From: Neckera pumila
Lineage: Eukaryota > Streptophyta > Bryopsida > Hypnales > Neckeraceae
Assembly (NCBI GenBank): GCA_963969595.1
Contig: OZ018417.1
Location: forward strand, 11,720,501 to 11,784,500
Length of the DNA stretch: 64,000 nucleotides
Direction of reading: 5' to 3'
Below the pieces are notes generated by a model, which made no database searches, was not told where the DNA came from, and saw nothing but the letters and a program-made list of their open reading frames with translations. Shown here piece after piece: positions 33,838 through 46,511 of the stretch (positions within the stretch are counted from its first letter, which is position 1; each line of letters starts with the position of its first letter). Both the position numbers and the translations under genes were made by a program.

Positions 33838-35626
33838 AATCAGCGACGAAGCTCTCATCTTCAAATTGTCCCATATTCTTTGAGGAGTCATAATGGACAA
33901 TAGGTTTCATTTGAAAAAGACCTCTCCATTCATAGCTAAGTGGATATGTGATGGCATCAAAATATATTGGTATCTATTTTTACATTTTGATTTGCTTTAC
34001 AAATAGTTTTCCTTGGATTTGGCAAGGTGACTTGTTAATTTTCAAAATCATTCGGCTTTGAAATTTTTCATTATTTTTTGCTGAAGGTGACCTCTGGTTA
34101 TGGTATAACCCTTTGGTCTAAGCTTAATTGAAGATTATAAATGACTTTAAAGTCACTTTGGAGTAAGTCCACCAGCCAATACAAATTCCAATAGACGTCA
34201 ATAAGTTTTGCTACCTGGTGGATATCTATAATGCTAAAGTAGCTCCAAATTATGGCAAATAATCTACTTCTTCGTTTCCAATAACTGACTACCATGTATA
34301 TAAAAATGGGCTATATAACAATTATGTGCTAATAATGTATTGTGAGGAAGAAGAAGTACTATAGGTAATGTGGAACATGAGCAAAAATTTAACAAAAAAT
34401 AGAAAGAAATAATCTAAAATACTCACTTTGAGTAAAAGGGAATGTAAAGAATTTCCAAATCAAATTTGTGGAAGTAACTTAGAGCATTCCCATTGTGACT
34501 CAGCCAAGCTGATCGAGGTACCATAGGCTGGCCCGGGTTCCCAATCCTCCCCTAATGTAGTACGGTTGGATGACTTTAAACCATCAAGCATAGGCAAATG
34601 TTTTCCCGCACCTTCTCGTCCACAATGAGATTTGCATAGAACCCTGAGTTGATTGTTTTTCCATCAATTTTTATATTTACTTGTTGCATTGACTATTTTT
34701 TCCTTGATTTTTGTTTTTTCTTGCTTGCTTTTAATAACTGCTCAAATTCATTTTAGCTTAGATGTCGCAAACCAGGTCATCTTGGTGTGTGACTGTCGAA
34801 CCAAAAAGTAACACCCCGCATGGGATTGTCATTTTTATTGTAGTTTAGGGGCAAAAGTTCGTTCACAGGGAATTTTGTAATGGAATAGGAAGATAATGAA
34901 TAAAACACAAATTATAGAGCCAATCATTGGCTAAATCAAATCATATACAAATATGGATACAACTTCAACTTCAAGCTACAACCAAGAATTCACTTATCCA
35001 ATCTTTAGGTACTCACAATTTCTTACATTATCCAATTGCTAGGATTTTAATAATATACACACAAAAATGCCCAATCTCTAGGACTTACACACACAATTAA
35101 AAATATACGCTTAAAGTTTATTATTACTCAAAAAAAATATTTTCAAACAAGTACACATAAAATCCTAAACTACAAACACATACACACACACCAAATCCAA
35201 AGAGAGCCCCAAAAGGGAGGGAGAGAGAGAAAGAAAGGAAAAAAAATTCTCCTTATATCTACAGTGATGACTATTAGTCTTCTAGAGTCACCTAAACAAA
35301 TTGTCACCTTTCAGATCTTGAGCTACTCACATCATTTTGGATCCCTAAGCAGATTATTTTCACATTCACTCACCATTAGAGGAACTAGCTGTGATCTAAG
35401 TTGTTTTTCCACTGCAAAAGACAATTTGTTAAAGTAAAGAAAAACTAGGTATACTACAGTGACGCTGGGGAGAATTGTATTCAGTGTGTCCTAGGATTTC
35501 TAAAATCACGCCAATGCTAGCCTGTTGTGGGGATTTAGCTAAATTAGTTTGGATAGACACTTTTGGAATTTTGGCAGACTTTGGTTTGGAGAAGTTTGGA
35601 CTCCATAAAATATTATTTGTTGTATA
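33838..35626. other. Unassigned AT-rich DNA
   Basis: I found no gene. TTAGAGCATTCCCATTGTGA at 34481-34500 resembles the start of a miniature element but no mirrored end was found. A purine-rich GA run lies at 35214-35245. The frames at 34098-34295 and 35429-35692 are not recognisable. Confidence 0.35.
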
Positions 35627-35627
35627 C

Positions 35628-35775
35628 ACTAGAAGAAATTTGCATTTTAGGTGACATTTTGTAATTTTCAGATGGATTTTAGGTGACGCCAAAAAAAAAG
35701 GTTTTTCTTGACGTCACCTAAAATCCATCTAAAAAAATTACAAAATGTCATCTAAAACGTGGATTTCTTCTAGTA
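35628..35775. mobile_element. Near-perfect hairpin element, possibly CACTA-like
   Basis: ACTAGAAGAAATTTGCATTT pairs with ACGTGGATTTCTTCTAGT. Pairing continues through TAGGTGACATTTTGTAAT and GATGGATTTTAGGTGACG with their inverses, so arms of about 62 bases surround a loop of A and T runs. CACTAGAAGAAA resembles CACTA termini, but no 3-base duplication is evident. It is non-coding. Confidence 0.7.
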
Positions 35776-36322
35776 GGATCTAATGTTTGTCTCTCTTATT
35801 GAAATTAGCCCTTTGAGAATGCATGAAACAAATACAAACTGAGCTTATATGTTTCAAATTCCTCCAAAAGCTATAAAGTCAAAATTATTAAGTAGAGGGA
35901 GGTATGACTTGAAAGAAAATAAAAAAAACTATATTAAAATGGTTATTTAGTACAGCATGAGAATGAGAATTAGGATGCACAATCTATCAATGCCACAAAT
36001 GTAATAATGTTATAGCTATAACTGGGATTGAAAAGGTTTGTCCTTGTGATAAAGAATTTAGACCATACTAAATAGTCATTTTGGTGAAGTTGAGATAAAA
36101 TTGATAAATGTCAATGGGAAGGGTGATAATATTCTAGTAAACTAAACATTTATGATGTTTTTGTTTTCATCCTAAAATTTGAAACTTGAGTTCAAAAAAC
36201 AACTCTATGTATTATTTCAATCCATGTTGGCCGTAAAGTAAATTCCTTGTAATTTTTATCTATGTCATATTTTGGACGATCCAATGATCCAATGTTTTTT
36301 GTGAAGTTATCAATTTATCCAG

Positions 36323-36976
36323 TTAATCCCTAAATGCCCAAGGCACCAAATTTTGGTGTTGACTAAACTTTGAAGTTAAATGAAACCTAACTAAGTTGCT
36401 ATATTTAGTAATTTATATTTAAAAAAAATTCTTTTTGAAGTCTAGTTTTAGCGTCAACAATCCAATTTTGAAAATCATTTATTCTGATTTTTTTATTCAA
36501 GATTTTGTGCAAGAGTACTCATTGCAATCTTGACTTTCCGTAGTATTGAGGGCTCTTGGAAATGAGCCTCAAATACACTAGATCTTGAAGGAAAATCACA
36601 TTAAAAATTCATTTAAAAAAAAATTGGAGTAGATTTTGAGAAGCCATAAATTGATTAGGGTTTTGCAAATTAGGTCCTTTGACGTCATATTTTTTTGTTG
36701 ACCAACTTTTTAGATTTGGCATGTGAAAAGAAGATTGAAAGGCTTCAAATCACTTTTGTAGTTTTAACACCCTCATGTTCAAACATTATAATCTTTCTAT
36801 TTATAAGTGATATTGTTGTGTATTCTTTTTCTATGTGACCTCTAACATATCTAGATTGAATTTGTACGGTTACAATTCATGAAAAATTGAAACAACTTAT
36901 CAAAATGTTGGCTTTTTGTTCAATTTAGAGCAAATTCTTAAAAGTTCAAAAAAGGCCTTGGATATTTAGGGTTTAA
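36323..36976 (+). mobile_element. TTAA-family element, divergent type
   Basis: TTAA bounds both ends (36323-36326, 36973-36976), with termini TCCCTAAATGCCCAAGGC and GGATATTTAGGGT. The interior differs from the A and B types and is only loosely similar to sequence around 43210-43460. At 654 bases it is the shortest bounded copy. It is non-coding. Confidence 0.6.
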
Positions 36977-37320
36977 AATATGTTTATTATTATTTTTATT
37001 TTTAAATACAAACATAATTCTTCACTATCTATTTTTGTATTGAATTAAAAAAAAACATACTTTTTTTCTTTTTTTTAGTCCAAACTCACTCTATTGAGGG
37101 CGGAAGGCGATTTTAAAATATTTTTTGGCTATACATTGAAATTATCACGAAATTTTTTAGAAAAAGTGAAGGGATGGTCCAATTTTTAAACAAAAGCCCC
37201 CTGTGGCGTTCTTGGTGCCGAATTGCACCAAAAAAAAAAAAAATCTATATTGCACCTAAAAAATCCTAAAGACGATATTTATTGAAACGATATGAAATCA
37301 AGCTTTTCATATGTAGTTGG

Positions 37321-37589
37321 CATTAGAGGGGATTTGGGGCCTTAGGAAGACTACAAGTTCCCTTGCATTCCAAGACTGCAGGAACACATCTGCATCAACT
37401 GGCTGATGTGGCACAGTTTGTGCCACGTCATTTTTGGAAGAAAACAAAATTGCTTAAAATGATATTTGCAGAAAAAAATAATAATAGTAATAAATATTTT
37501 CTGATAGCCCGTATCACTGTCCACAAAGTCGGGCCAGATTAGGGAACAAGTTTGAAATGGCCTTCCAAAGGCCCCAAACCCCCCTAATG
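37321..37589. mobile_element. CATTAG-ended element, second subfamily
   Basis: It begins CATTAGAGGGGATTTGGGGC and ends GCCCCAAACCCCCCTAATG. The interior ACTGCAGGAACACATCTGCA, AACTGGCTGATGTGGCACAG and GCCACGTCATTTTT is the reverse of the interior of 51480-51767. The flanks G and T give no duplication. The overlapping frame at 37351-37602 is not a gene. Confidence 0.75.
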
Positions 37590-38143
37590 TGTTCTTGAGC
37601 ATGTAGCCATTCTATATGCTCAAAAACACTACACAAAGCTAACTTTTTTCAAAATATTGGACTTTTTCCATGTCATTATTAATTTTTCTCAAATACAAGG
37701 ATGATATACTTATATCCAAGTGTAGTCACACAAAGAATATAGAATATGTAGTTGCACGTATATGTATGTACAATAAAATCTAGTTCATTTACAAATTGCC
37801 AAAATGATGCATTCAATCTTTTTAGACAATGTGTAGTATAATTGGCATTTTCTTGGTATATCTTTTATGCAATCCCAATCAGGCATACCAAATTTCAATT
37901 TCAGAAAGCAAAATTCTATATTGGAGGATTTTTGAAGTCAATTTTTATGATTTTACATAATATTTTATTGAAAAAATTTGGTGATGAGTTTTTTTAAATT
38001 GATTGCATAGATATGTAGGGAATATTTATATGCACATCTTTCATAATAAACAACACCCCACTAAGTAACAAAAATATGAACTAGGAAGAATTAAATGTGA
38101 GGCATCTTATGACCCAAATTTATAAAATAGATATCTTTATATT

Positions 38144-38854
38144 TTAACCCCTAAAGTCCGCGGGCCCTTTTTCCATCAAAAACCACTCAAATCTGCCATT
38201 TCTATAGCAAAGAGCAAAAAAAATTTAAAAATGTTTTTTTTGCATATTTATCCATAGGATCTTGTACTACACTAGTATGAGAATGTGTGGAAGAAATTTT
38301 AGAAACTTTGATCATGTAGATAGCAAGATTTTTGCATTTAAAGTGAAGGAATCAAGTTTTCTTGCACCTTGCTCAACTACGTTTTTTGGCTTTGAACCTT
38401 CTTAACTTAAAATTTCTGCTCTAATGATTTTGAATTTCTAATTTTATATGATGAAAATTTGAGTTGAGAATTTAGGAAAAAAAATTCAAAAAAAAAACAC
38501 TTAGTTTTCACTCATTAAAAAATTGTTAAGTAGAAGTAGGTTCAAGATTGAAGAAAACATTAAATCATTAATAGCTCTAAGATAGGGCTGAAATACACTC
38601 ATTCCATTTTAAAATATTTAATTAAAATTTTTTTGAGGGTTTTTTTCTGCCTGCCAAACTAACATTTGGGATTTTTCTGCCATAGCTTTTGCTACCAAGC
38701 ACCGATTGAAATAAAAATTACATTTTTAGAAAGCTAATGTGATTGTCTATCTTTACAAAAAAAATTTAGAAAATTACAACAAACATTGAGACCGTAGGAG
38801 CTTGCCCAAAATCCATTTTGTCATCCGAGGGGACAATGGGACTTTAGGGGTTAA
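38144..38854 (+). mobile_element. TTAA-family element inside a foldback element
   Basis: TTAA at 38144-38147 and 38851-38854 encloses CCCCTAAAGTCCGCGGGCCC at the left and GACAATGGGACTTTAGGGG at the right. The interior is A type, shortened to 711 bases. The related foldback at 14376-14379 carries a single TTAA at the equivalent place, which directly shows insertion at TTAA with duplication. Confidence 0.9.
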
Positions 38855-39273
38855 CAAGATTTTGGCAAAGTAATTGTAACATCATTCTAAAATGTACAAA
38901 ATTAGTTACAACATGTGAGGGTCAAATAGCAAAATCTTGTTAAAATATAAAGATATCTACTTTATAAATTTTGGTTATAAGATGCCTCACATTTAATTCT
39001 TCCTAGCTCATATTTTTATTACTTAGTGGGGTGTTGTTTATTATGAAAGATGTGCATATAAATATTCCCTACATATCTATGCAATCAATTTAAAAAAACT
39101 CATCACCAAATTTTTTCAATAAAATATTATGTAAAATCATAAAAATTGACTTCCGAAATTCTCCAAAAATAGAATTTTGCTTTCTGAAATTGAAATTTGG
39201 TATGCTTAATTGGAATTGCGTAAGAATTGGATGTTGATTATGCAAGACTAAAAATTCCAATTTTTTTTCAATA

Positions 39274-39531
39274 GAAGTTGCTAAAGGGTGCCATTGAAAG
39301 TAGGCCCTACAGACTGAAATTACCCTTGGAAAAACGCAGGATTTTTTTATTTGCCACAATTTTTTTTCTTGCAAATTCTGAATTCATATTTGCAATCAGA
39401 GACTCCAAATTAGCTCGGAGAGACCTACAATATATCCTAGGCACAGCACAAAATAGGGGATTCTTTTCTACATTTACCCGGAAAACACAAAATTCACCCC
39501 CCACTTTCGATGGCACTCTTTAGCGTCCGAC
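39274..39531. mobile_element. Mutator-like miniature element
   Basis: GAAGTTGCTAAAGGGTGCCA is mirrored by TGGCACTCTTTAGCGTCCGAC with a few mismatches; the repeat includes ATTGAAAGT and ACTTTCGAT. TTTTTCAATA flanks both ends (39264-39273, 39532-39541), a 10-base duplication. Long duplications of 9-11 bases point to Mutator-type elements. The interior resembles 22625-22780. Two overlapping frames on opposite strands lie inside but neither looks like a gene. Confidence 0.75.
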
Positions 39532-39592
39532 TTTTTCAATACTTTGCAATTAAAATTGGAAAGGCTCAAATTGGCAGTTTGTAAAAGAACTA

Positions 39593-41112
39593 GACCTGAC
39601 TATACATGTTTCCATATGTATGTATCTTCAAATATATATACCTATATCCACAAAACTATATTTGCATTCTTATATCCACATCTATATATCCATATGGACA
39701 TACAGACCACAATGGGCTCCAAATCATTTTTTCTTTTCCCAATAAAAAGATCCTTAGATTTTCAAGGTAGAAAGGTAGCTCACACGATGATTGGAAGCTA
39801 TATTAAAAATGTCATGTAAACATTCAAAATTTCAATACCAAATTAGTATAACCTTTTAAAATTTGCGAAAAGTTTAAAATGGGATTTTTGGTTGTGTATA
39901 AGTTAGCCCCTAAAGGTCCACAAATCCTAAAAGTGGATGCGTCTTGGTCAATCTTCATTGTAACTTTCAATGAAGAAATGAGGTTTGACAAGCTTTGTTC
40001 CTAAATCATTTTAAAAGTTTGAAAAAATTAAAAAATTAAAAGAATTATTGCCATTGCAAACCCCATATGTTAGAATCCAAATTACACAATATTGTATGTA
40101 CATTGTTTGAATTTTTATTTTTGAATTTTATAAATGAAAATGAAATTTTTTTTATTCTTTATTATAACCTTCATTTATTGTAGAAAATTAAAATTTTCTA
40201 GTATATGTCATTTAGGAATTTTTGTTTTCATTTTTTACATTAAAATTCAAAATAATTTATATTTTCAACAAAATTATGAGAAAATTCAATATCAATAGGA
40301 ATTTAACAATTTTACAAATAAAAATATCAAAATTTTATGTATCAATTATATAAAAGGATAAATTTGACTTGAAGGTCTTTAGCAAGGATGATTTGGATGT
40401 GAAAATATAAATCCTAAATCGATACATCAATCTTCACATCAATCTCTGTTTCTACTTATACTTCTTGAAAAAAAATTCAAATTTGATTATTTCTACTACA
40501 TATATCAATGTATTTTTACTATAATTGTGGCAATTTTTTACAAAACAAATTAAAGTTTTTAATAAGATAGAAAATCAATAATATCACATACTATGTATAA
40601 GATTGATATTTGAATATAGTTTAAGGCTAAATTTAGCTTAGATATGGTATTTGACCATTTTGCAATGGATTAGGTCCTTTACGTATTAACTTCAAATGAT
40701 CATTACAACTATTCTAATTTGTTGCTTACTAAGTCTTCATCTAACACTTCTAGGTGCTAATTTTTTTCAAGTTTTTTAATTTTATATGGTAAAGTGGGTT
40801 TATTTTGTGTAGGTGTATTTCAACATTGGCAATTCTATTAACTAGTCTATATTGTAAAGAAATGAACACAAAGTGCACAATATTATTGAAATGTATAATA
40901 CTTTAATGTTTAGGCCGGGATTAATGATAATGTTGTGCAAATTGAGCTATACCTAAGAAGCTTGAGATGATGGTGATTGAAATCTTCTATTGTGAGTTTG
41001 TAGGGTTGTGCACTCAATATTAAGTGCATAGCAACCCCTATTGAAGATTGAAGAGAGGTGACATGCAATGGTGAGCAACAAATCGTGGAGTCCAAAAATT
41101 GGGGGGAGATGA
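39593..41112. other. Unassigned AT-rich DNA with a TTAA-family trace
   Basis: GTTAGCCCCTAAAGGTCCAC at 39902-39921 resembles one TTAA-family terminus, but no body follows it. The rest is AT-rich with no gene; the frames at 39544-39819 and 40910-41140 are not recognisable. Confidence 0.4.
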
Positions 41113-42435
41113 TTTTATGGAGCAGTCCAAATCTATCCACCTTTCATAAGATTGATCTGAGATTCATGGAATCATATGTTTCCTAAGATTTAGACATACT
41201 AAAATAGCGTATGATATTTTATGATTATTGACATAAGGGGTATTATACCAAAAATGAACTTCTATCAATTGCCTCTTTGGCAAGCACATGTGACATTATA
41301 TCGAAAGCAAACTTTTATCAATAGCTACAATGGTTAATCAAATGGGATTGTTAATCAAGTGGAATAGGTAATCAAATTGGATGGAAAATCAAGTAGAATG
41401 GGAAATCAAGTGGGATGGAAAATCAAATCCAATAGTTAATCCAGCCGGATGATTAATCAACTTGTTGGATGGTTTATCAAGCCAGATTTTATGGAGCAGT
41501 CCAAACCTATGTACCTTTTATAAGATTGATCTGAGATTCATGAAATCATATGTTTCCTAAGATTTTGACGTACCAAAATAGCGCATGATATTTCATGATT
41601 ACTGACATAGGGGGTATTATACCAAAAATGAATTTCTATCAATTGCTCTTAGGCATCCACATGTGACATTATACCGAAAGCAAACTTTTATCAATAGCTA
41701 CAATGGTTAATCAAATGGGACTGTTAATCAAGTGGAATAGGTAATCAAATTGGATGGAAAATCAAGTGGGATGGAAATCAAGTCCGATAGTTAATCCAGC
41801 CCGGATGGTTAATCAAATGGGACTGTTAATCAAGTGGAATGGATAATCGAGTGGGATGGATAATTAAATCGGATGGAAAATCAAGTAGGATGGAAAATCA
41901 AGTAGGATGGAAAATCAAGTCCGATAGTTAATCCAGCCGGATGGTTAATCAAGTTGGATTGTTTATCAAGCCAGATTTTATGGAGCAGCCCAAACCTATC
42001 CACCTTTCATAAGATTGATCTAAGATTCATGGAATCATCTGTTTCCTAAGATTTTGACATACCAAAATAGCGCATGATATTTCATGATTATTGACATAGG
42101 GGGGTATTGTACCAAAAATGTACTTCTATCAATTGCCTCTTAAGCAACCACATGTGATATTATACCGAAAGCAAACTTTTATCAATAGCTACAATGGTTA
42201 ATCAAATGGGACTGTTAATCAAGTGGAATAGGTAATCAAGTAGGATGGAAATCAAGTCCGATAGTTAATCCAACCCAAGTGATTAATCAAATGGGACTGT
42301 TAATCAAGTGGAATGGGTAATTGAGTGGGATGGAAAATCAAGTAGGATGGGAAATCAAGTGGGATGGAAAATCAAGTCTGATAGTTAATCCACCCGGATG
42401 GTTAATCAATCCAGATGGTTAATCAAGTCAATTTT
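41113..42435. repeat. Compound satellite: short units inside higher-order units
   Basis: Three higher-order units start TTTTATGGAGCAG at about 41113, 41487 and 41976. Each opens with about 250 bases of non-repetitive sequence (CATAAGATTGATCTGAGATT, ATATGTTTCCTAAGATTT, ACCGAAAGCAAACTTTTATC) and then an array of units of about 13-17 bases such as GGATGGAAAATCAAGT and GGTTAATCAAATGGGACT. Array length differs between units, which explains the unequal spacing. It is non-coding. Confidence 0.9.
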
Positions 42436-45133
42436 TTAGTAAGTTAAGTATGTTTGTAAAATTAGGTGTGAAGGTGCCTTAAACTTTGTTTTATTGAGCT
42501 TTAAAGGATCATAAGGCCTTGTTTGCAAAAATTTAGCACTTTTGATTGAGTCATTGGGGACATTTTTTTGGTTCATACTCTATTTACTTACTACACAAGT
42601 TAATTTGATTAGTGCAAGAGATTACTCTGCAAGGGATACATACATTAATTTGGATTAATGTTGAATGAATATGATCCAACTAGCATAAAGACTTCAATGA
42701 ATTTGGAGTGATTTAGATGAAAGTAGATGAATTTGGATGGAAATTGAATGAAAATTGTACTACTTGAGATGATATGAAAACAGCATAAATCACATATTAT
42801 TGATGTAAACCCTAAATTATAAAATTGTCGTTGAATGACCACATTAGAAATTTAGGAAGGTTCCTACAAAGTGAACTTTAAATAGATATTTTTGAAAATT
42901 TGACACTAGATGGCAACATGTAATCCCTATGCAGAAATACAATTATTTTTTATTGAGTGCCCAGATGAAAAGTTATGATATTTGAAATTTTTTGGGCAAG
43001 ATTAGCAATTTCAGGTAGCATATGAAATCTTTTCCTCTACCTCTAAAAATTTGGCAAGTATGTCAATAGTAAGATATAGAATGCAATTGTAAGAAAAAAT
43101 GCTATATATAGTGAAAAAATCTCACTTTAGGACTAAGCCCCTAAAGGCCTGAGGGTTTTAGACAAGACACAAGTATGCTATAAATTATCAATATTGTAAT
43201 CATTTTGAAGTTTGCATTAATCCCTTAAGGCCTAAGAAGATAGAATGTACCATTTTTGAATTTTCAATGGCAAATTCTCAGTAGGGTGAAACTAATCTCA
43301 ATATTTTGTAAAGTAGGGTCTTGTAGAGTGAAAAGTTGACATACTTGTTGCATTTTCCAATTTTCCAATTTTCAATGTGAGAATTATTGAAAATTTTATT
43401 TAGAAAATATAATCTTGTACAAAAAGCAACAAATAAAATTTTCTTACAATGAAAGGAGTATTGGAAATGGAAAAAACATTTTCTTGGACATTTTTAATCT
43501 TTGATATATACAACCAAGTTAGATTTGGAGGAAATTATTTCAAATTATATTTTCAGCAATTTTAAGTTTACAAGGTTCAATCTAGCGTGATCAACAATCC
43601 AAACTAATTAGAATGATTCCAAATTTTTTGAAGATTTTTCAAAAATGTGTCAATAATGTCAATCTATAAGTTTCAAAAATATATATATATATATACATAT
43701 AATATGTATATGTATATTTTAAAATTCTATAGGATCCATTTGATTTGTTTTGGCTTTCTATTCTTTTTATTTGAAAACGTGTACAAATTTGAGAGAGGTT
43801 TTACTTCTCATTTTTTAAAATTCAAAAATAAAAATGTTGCCTTAGATTCCTATTCAATTTCTTAGGGAAGGGGGTAAAAAAGAATTATTCATCTTTTTAT
43901 ACTTTTTCTTCTCCAGAAGGTACGTTTTCAACCTATAAGCTGATCATCCAAAATTGTCATAATCTAAAAATTCAACGGTTGATATTTTTGACAATTAACT
44001 CTATGCATACTATACAAAGTAATATTTACTTTTATAAGGTAAAAATTAAAAATCTCAAGTAAATTTATGTGCAAAAAAACATGAAAGTGGGACAAGTTAT
44101 TAACAACCTCTATTATCAAGAAGTTGTCAAGCCTTGAGGTAGATTAAAGGAAATAAAGTTAAGCATCAAAAGTAAAAAAATATTCGTACCATCAAAGTTT
44201 CAAAACTATTTATAGATTTGCTTCAAAATAAACTTGAAAATTTAACTCCAAAAATTCACCAAAAATGTAATTTTTATCTTTAGTATTTGAATTTTTTTAT
44301 CATTGGTCAAAGTTTGTTGGCCATGTCAAGGCAAGGTTGCAAAAAAACTTTTCCTTAAATTCAAATGCTACAATTGTTTTCTCTATGTGATAAAATTTCT
44401 AAATATTTTTCTATACATTTCTATAATTGTCTAGGACAAATTTGTATGGTTGGATTTTTGTCTCTTTTTTTCATTTTTTTCTCACCAGCCTAAAAATTGA
44501 ATAGCTTTAGACAACCCAGTATACCTAAAATGTACTCTAGTTCTTTAGTGTTGATCCAAAATACAATGAGCTTTCAAATTAGTATGCCCTGTAAATTTGT
44601 AGAATTTTCAAATTAGTACAAATTAGGATTATTACTATGGGGTTTAATAATTGAATTAATCTGTGGAGTAGAAAAGAGCCCGTGGAACACCAAACTATAC
44701 TATCTAGTGAAAAGATTCTTTCCCTCTATGTTGCAATCACGGAAAATAATTTTCCCTCCTCCCACTAATTTTAGAGCAAATCGTATGAGGTGGCAAAAAT
44801 TTTGGCCATTTAGAAAGATAGGAAATATGGAGATTGCAAAATTTTCAGAATTTTATTCTTGAAATTGAAAAGAATTGTGAATTTTGGGAGCCAAAAAGTG
44901 CATTTCACTTGTAGCCATACACATAGACTCTTCCAATTTTGATCATTGAAGAATCACTTTCTTGCTCACTACTTGCTACAATCTTGCTCACTACTTTGGA
45001 ACATGTGTCATAACTTTATTAGTCCCAATCTTGAAAAGGAAAAAACACACATTCCAAGCTTGATTTCCAACCTAAAGTTGGAAATAGCACACCTTGCAGG
45101 TTGGGTACCAAGCGTGGTTGACAATTAGTGTTT
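42436..45133. other. Unassigned AT-rich DNA with decayed repeat traces
   Basis: GACTAAGCCCCTAAAGGCCT at 43132-43151 and TTAATCCCTTAAGGCCTAAG at 43217-43236 are probable decayed TTAA-family termini with C-type interior around 43240-43460. A TA-rich microsatellite lies at about 43679-43720. I see no gene elsewhere in the stretch. Confidence 0.4.
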
Positions 45134-45274
45134 CTACTTTAGTAAAAAAACATGGCCTAAATGATTGTCCACAATGATGGAAAACTGTTCACAATGACTC
45201 ATTTATAGTCATTGTGGACAATTTCTAGTCAATTAGGATAGTCATTTATAGCATGTTTTCTATCATCGTTGTAG
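45134..45274. mobile_element. Decayed relative of the CACTA-like miniature element
   Basis: GTAAAAAAACATGGCCTAAA, ATGATTGTCCACAATGATG and GTCATTGTGGACAATTTCTA parallel the interior of 30012-30150 in order, and the stretch folds on itself. The CACTA termini themselves have been lost. It is non-coding. Confidence 0.55.
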
Positions 45275-46411
45275 AGAGAGGGCATGACTTTCAAGGCACC
45301 GATCAATAAGCACCAAGTTCATACCTTCATAGAGCCTATGGAACCATTCCCTCACATGGTAACTTCCTTTTTCCTCGTTCAAAATTCCAGAAAGTTCATC
45401 AACGGGTTCTTTTTTCTCCACCACCAAAATAAAAGTCCCACTTCTCAGCTGAATTTTTGGGTCTCAAGTCTTTCTTGCCAGTCTCAACTATTTTGTAGGG
45501 TTAGTTCATCAGGAACTAAACTTGAGTGCATGTGAATATGGTGCATGGAAACACTATCAAAGATAATTTGGTGCCAACTCAGTATCAAAGTGATTGGAAG
45601 AATGACATTGAAATGGCGGGCCTTTGTTGTCAAAAGGGCATCAAAATAATCTAGCTCCATTTTTTTTTCAAGGGAAGGGAGTGCCCCGAGACAACCTTTT
45701 TCCTACTCATCCCATGTTGGAAAATCACTTTGTACGGACATGTCCCTGCCTGCCTGGCTGCGGTTGCGTGATGCGAATTCTGGTCCCGGTCCCTCCCTAA
45801 GAACGAATCTGTTTTTGGCTCCTCTGGGGAGTCAAGTTTGGTTGCTCTAGGCCGGCCTCGGTTCTAAGTTAACCAATGGTCATCATACAAGAAAAAGTTA
45901 CAAATGCATGGATGACCAGACTAGACGGACCGACTCTTGCCAGAGAGCACGTGCATTACTTGATATAACAAAAAAATTCCCAGATACATTACATGATAAC
46001 CAAGTATAACCAATACCGGGCATTTGGGGAACATTTGGGGAACATTTGGGAACCTACAATGGAAAAAGAATTCAGCTCGAGTCAGCAGTCAGCACAATGG
46101 GAATCTTTTTCCGTATGTAGCAACTCTCAAACTACTCTCGTGGCTTGTCAAAAAACAAAAACAAAACAAAAAATACTCTTGTGGGGTAAGGCAATCAGGC
46201 CTATCACCAAGCAGATTTGCTATGTACTGCAGTAGGTACCTTGGAGAAGCTATTTGTCAACTCCCATATTTTTCAGAGATTGATGAGAAATTTGCATTGG
46301 GGGAGGAATGGGGCTTCAATAGAGCCGCCACTTCTGGACCAATAGTGAATGTCAGACAACTGAATTAAATAAATAATTTTAAGTTTTAAAAATCAAATTA
46401 AAAAGAAAAAT
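45275..46411. other. Region with a GC-richer island, no recognisable gene
   Basis: GC content rises at about 45660-45960 (GTCCCTGCCTGCCTGGCTGC, CTAGGCCGGCCTCGG). At 46021-46053 GGGGAACATTT occurs about three times in tandem, and a similar AACATTTGGGGAACATGGG occurs at 20747-20765. The frames at 45993-46368 are not recognised. It may be a fragment of a different repeat or of a host gene. Confidence 0.35.
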
Positions 46412-46511
46412 CATAGTCCACCCTAGTAGATTGTTTACCAAGTGGACTACGCAATAAGTTTTTTTTGAATTGTAGTCCACCATGGCAAACGGTCTACTAG
46501 GGTGGACTATG
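46412..46511. mobile_element. 100-base hairpin miniature element
   Basis: CATAGTCCACCCTAGTAGAT pairs with GTCTACTAGGGTGGACTATG, and TTTACCAAGTGGACTAC pairs with GTAGTCCACCATGGCAAA. The arms are about 40 bases around a short T-rich loop. No duplication or second copy was found. Confidence 0.7.

Larger units (their letters stand above)
37781..39592. mobile_element. Long foldback element, copy with two insertions
   Basis: The ends TAGTTCATTTACAAATTGCC and GGCAGTTTGTAAAAGAACTA match 14010-14841, and the arms align throughout. It is interrupted by a TTAA-family element (38144-38854) and a Mutator-like element (39274-39531); subtracting these leaves a body close to the 832 bases of the other copy. 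The short central loop is inverted relative to that copy, as can happen in palindromes. Confidence 0.82.

Noticed and set aside
34481..34500. TTAGAGCATTCCCATTGTGA, considered as the left end of a miniature element
   Set aside because: No mirrored right end was found downstream, so no element can be bounded.
45660..45960. GC-richer stretch considered as host exons
   Set aside because: No frame of useful length or recognisable motif on either strand.
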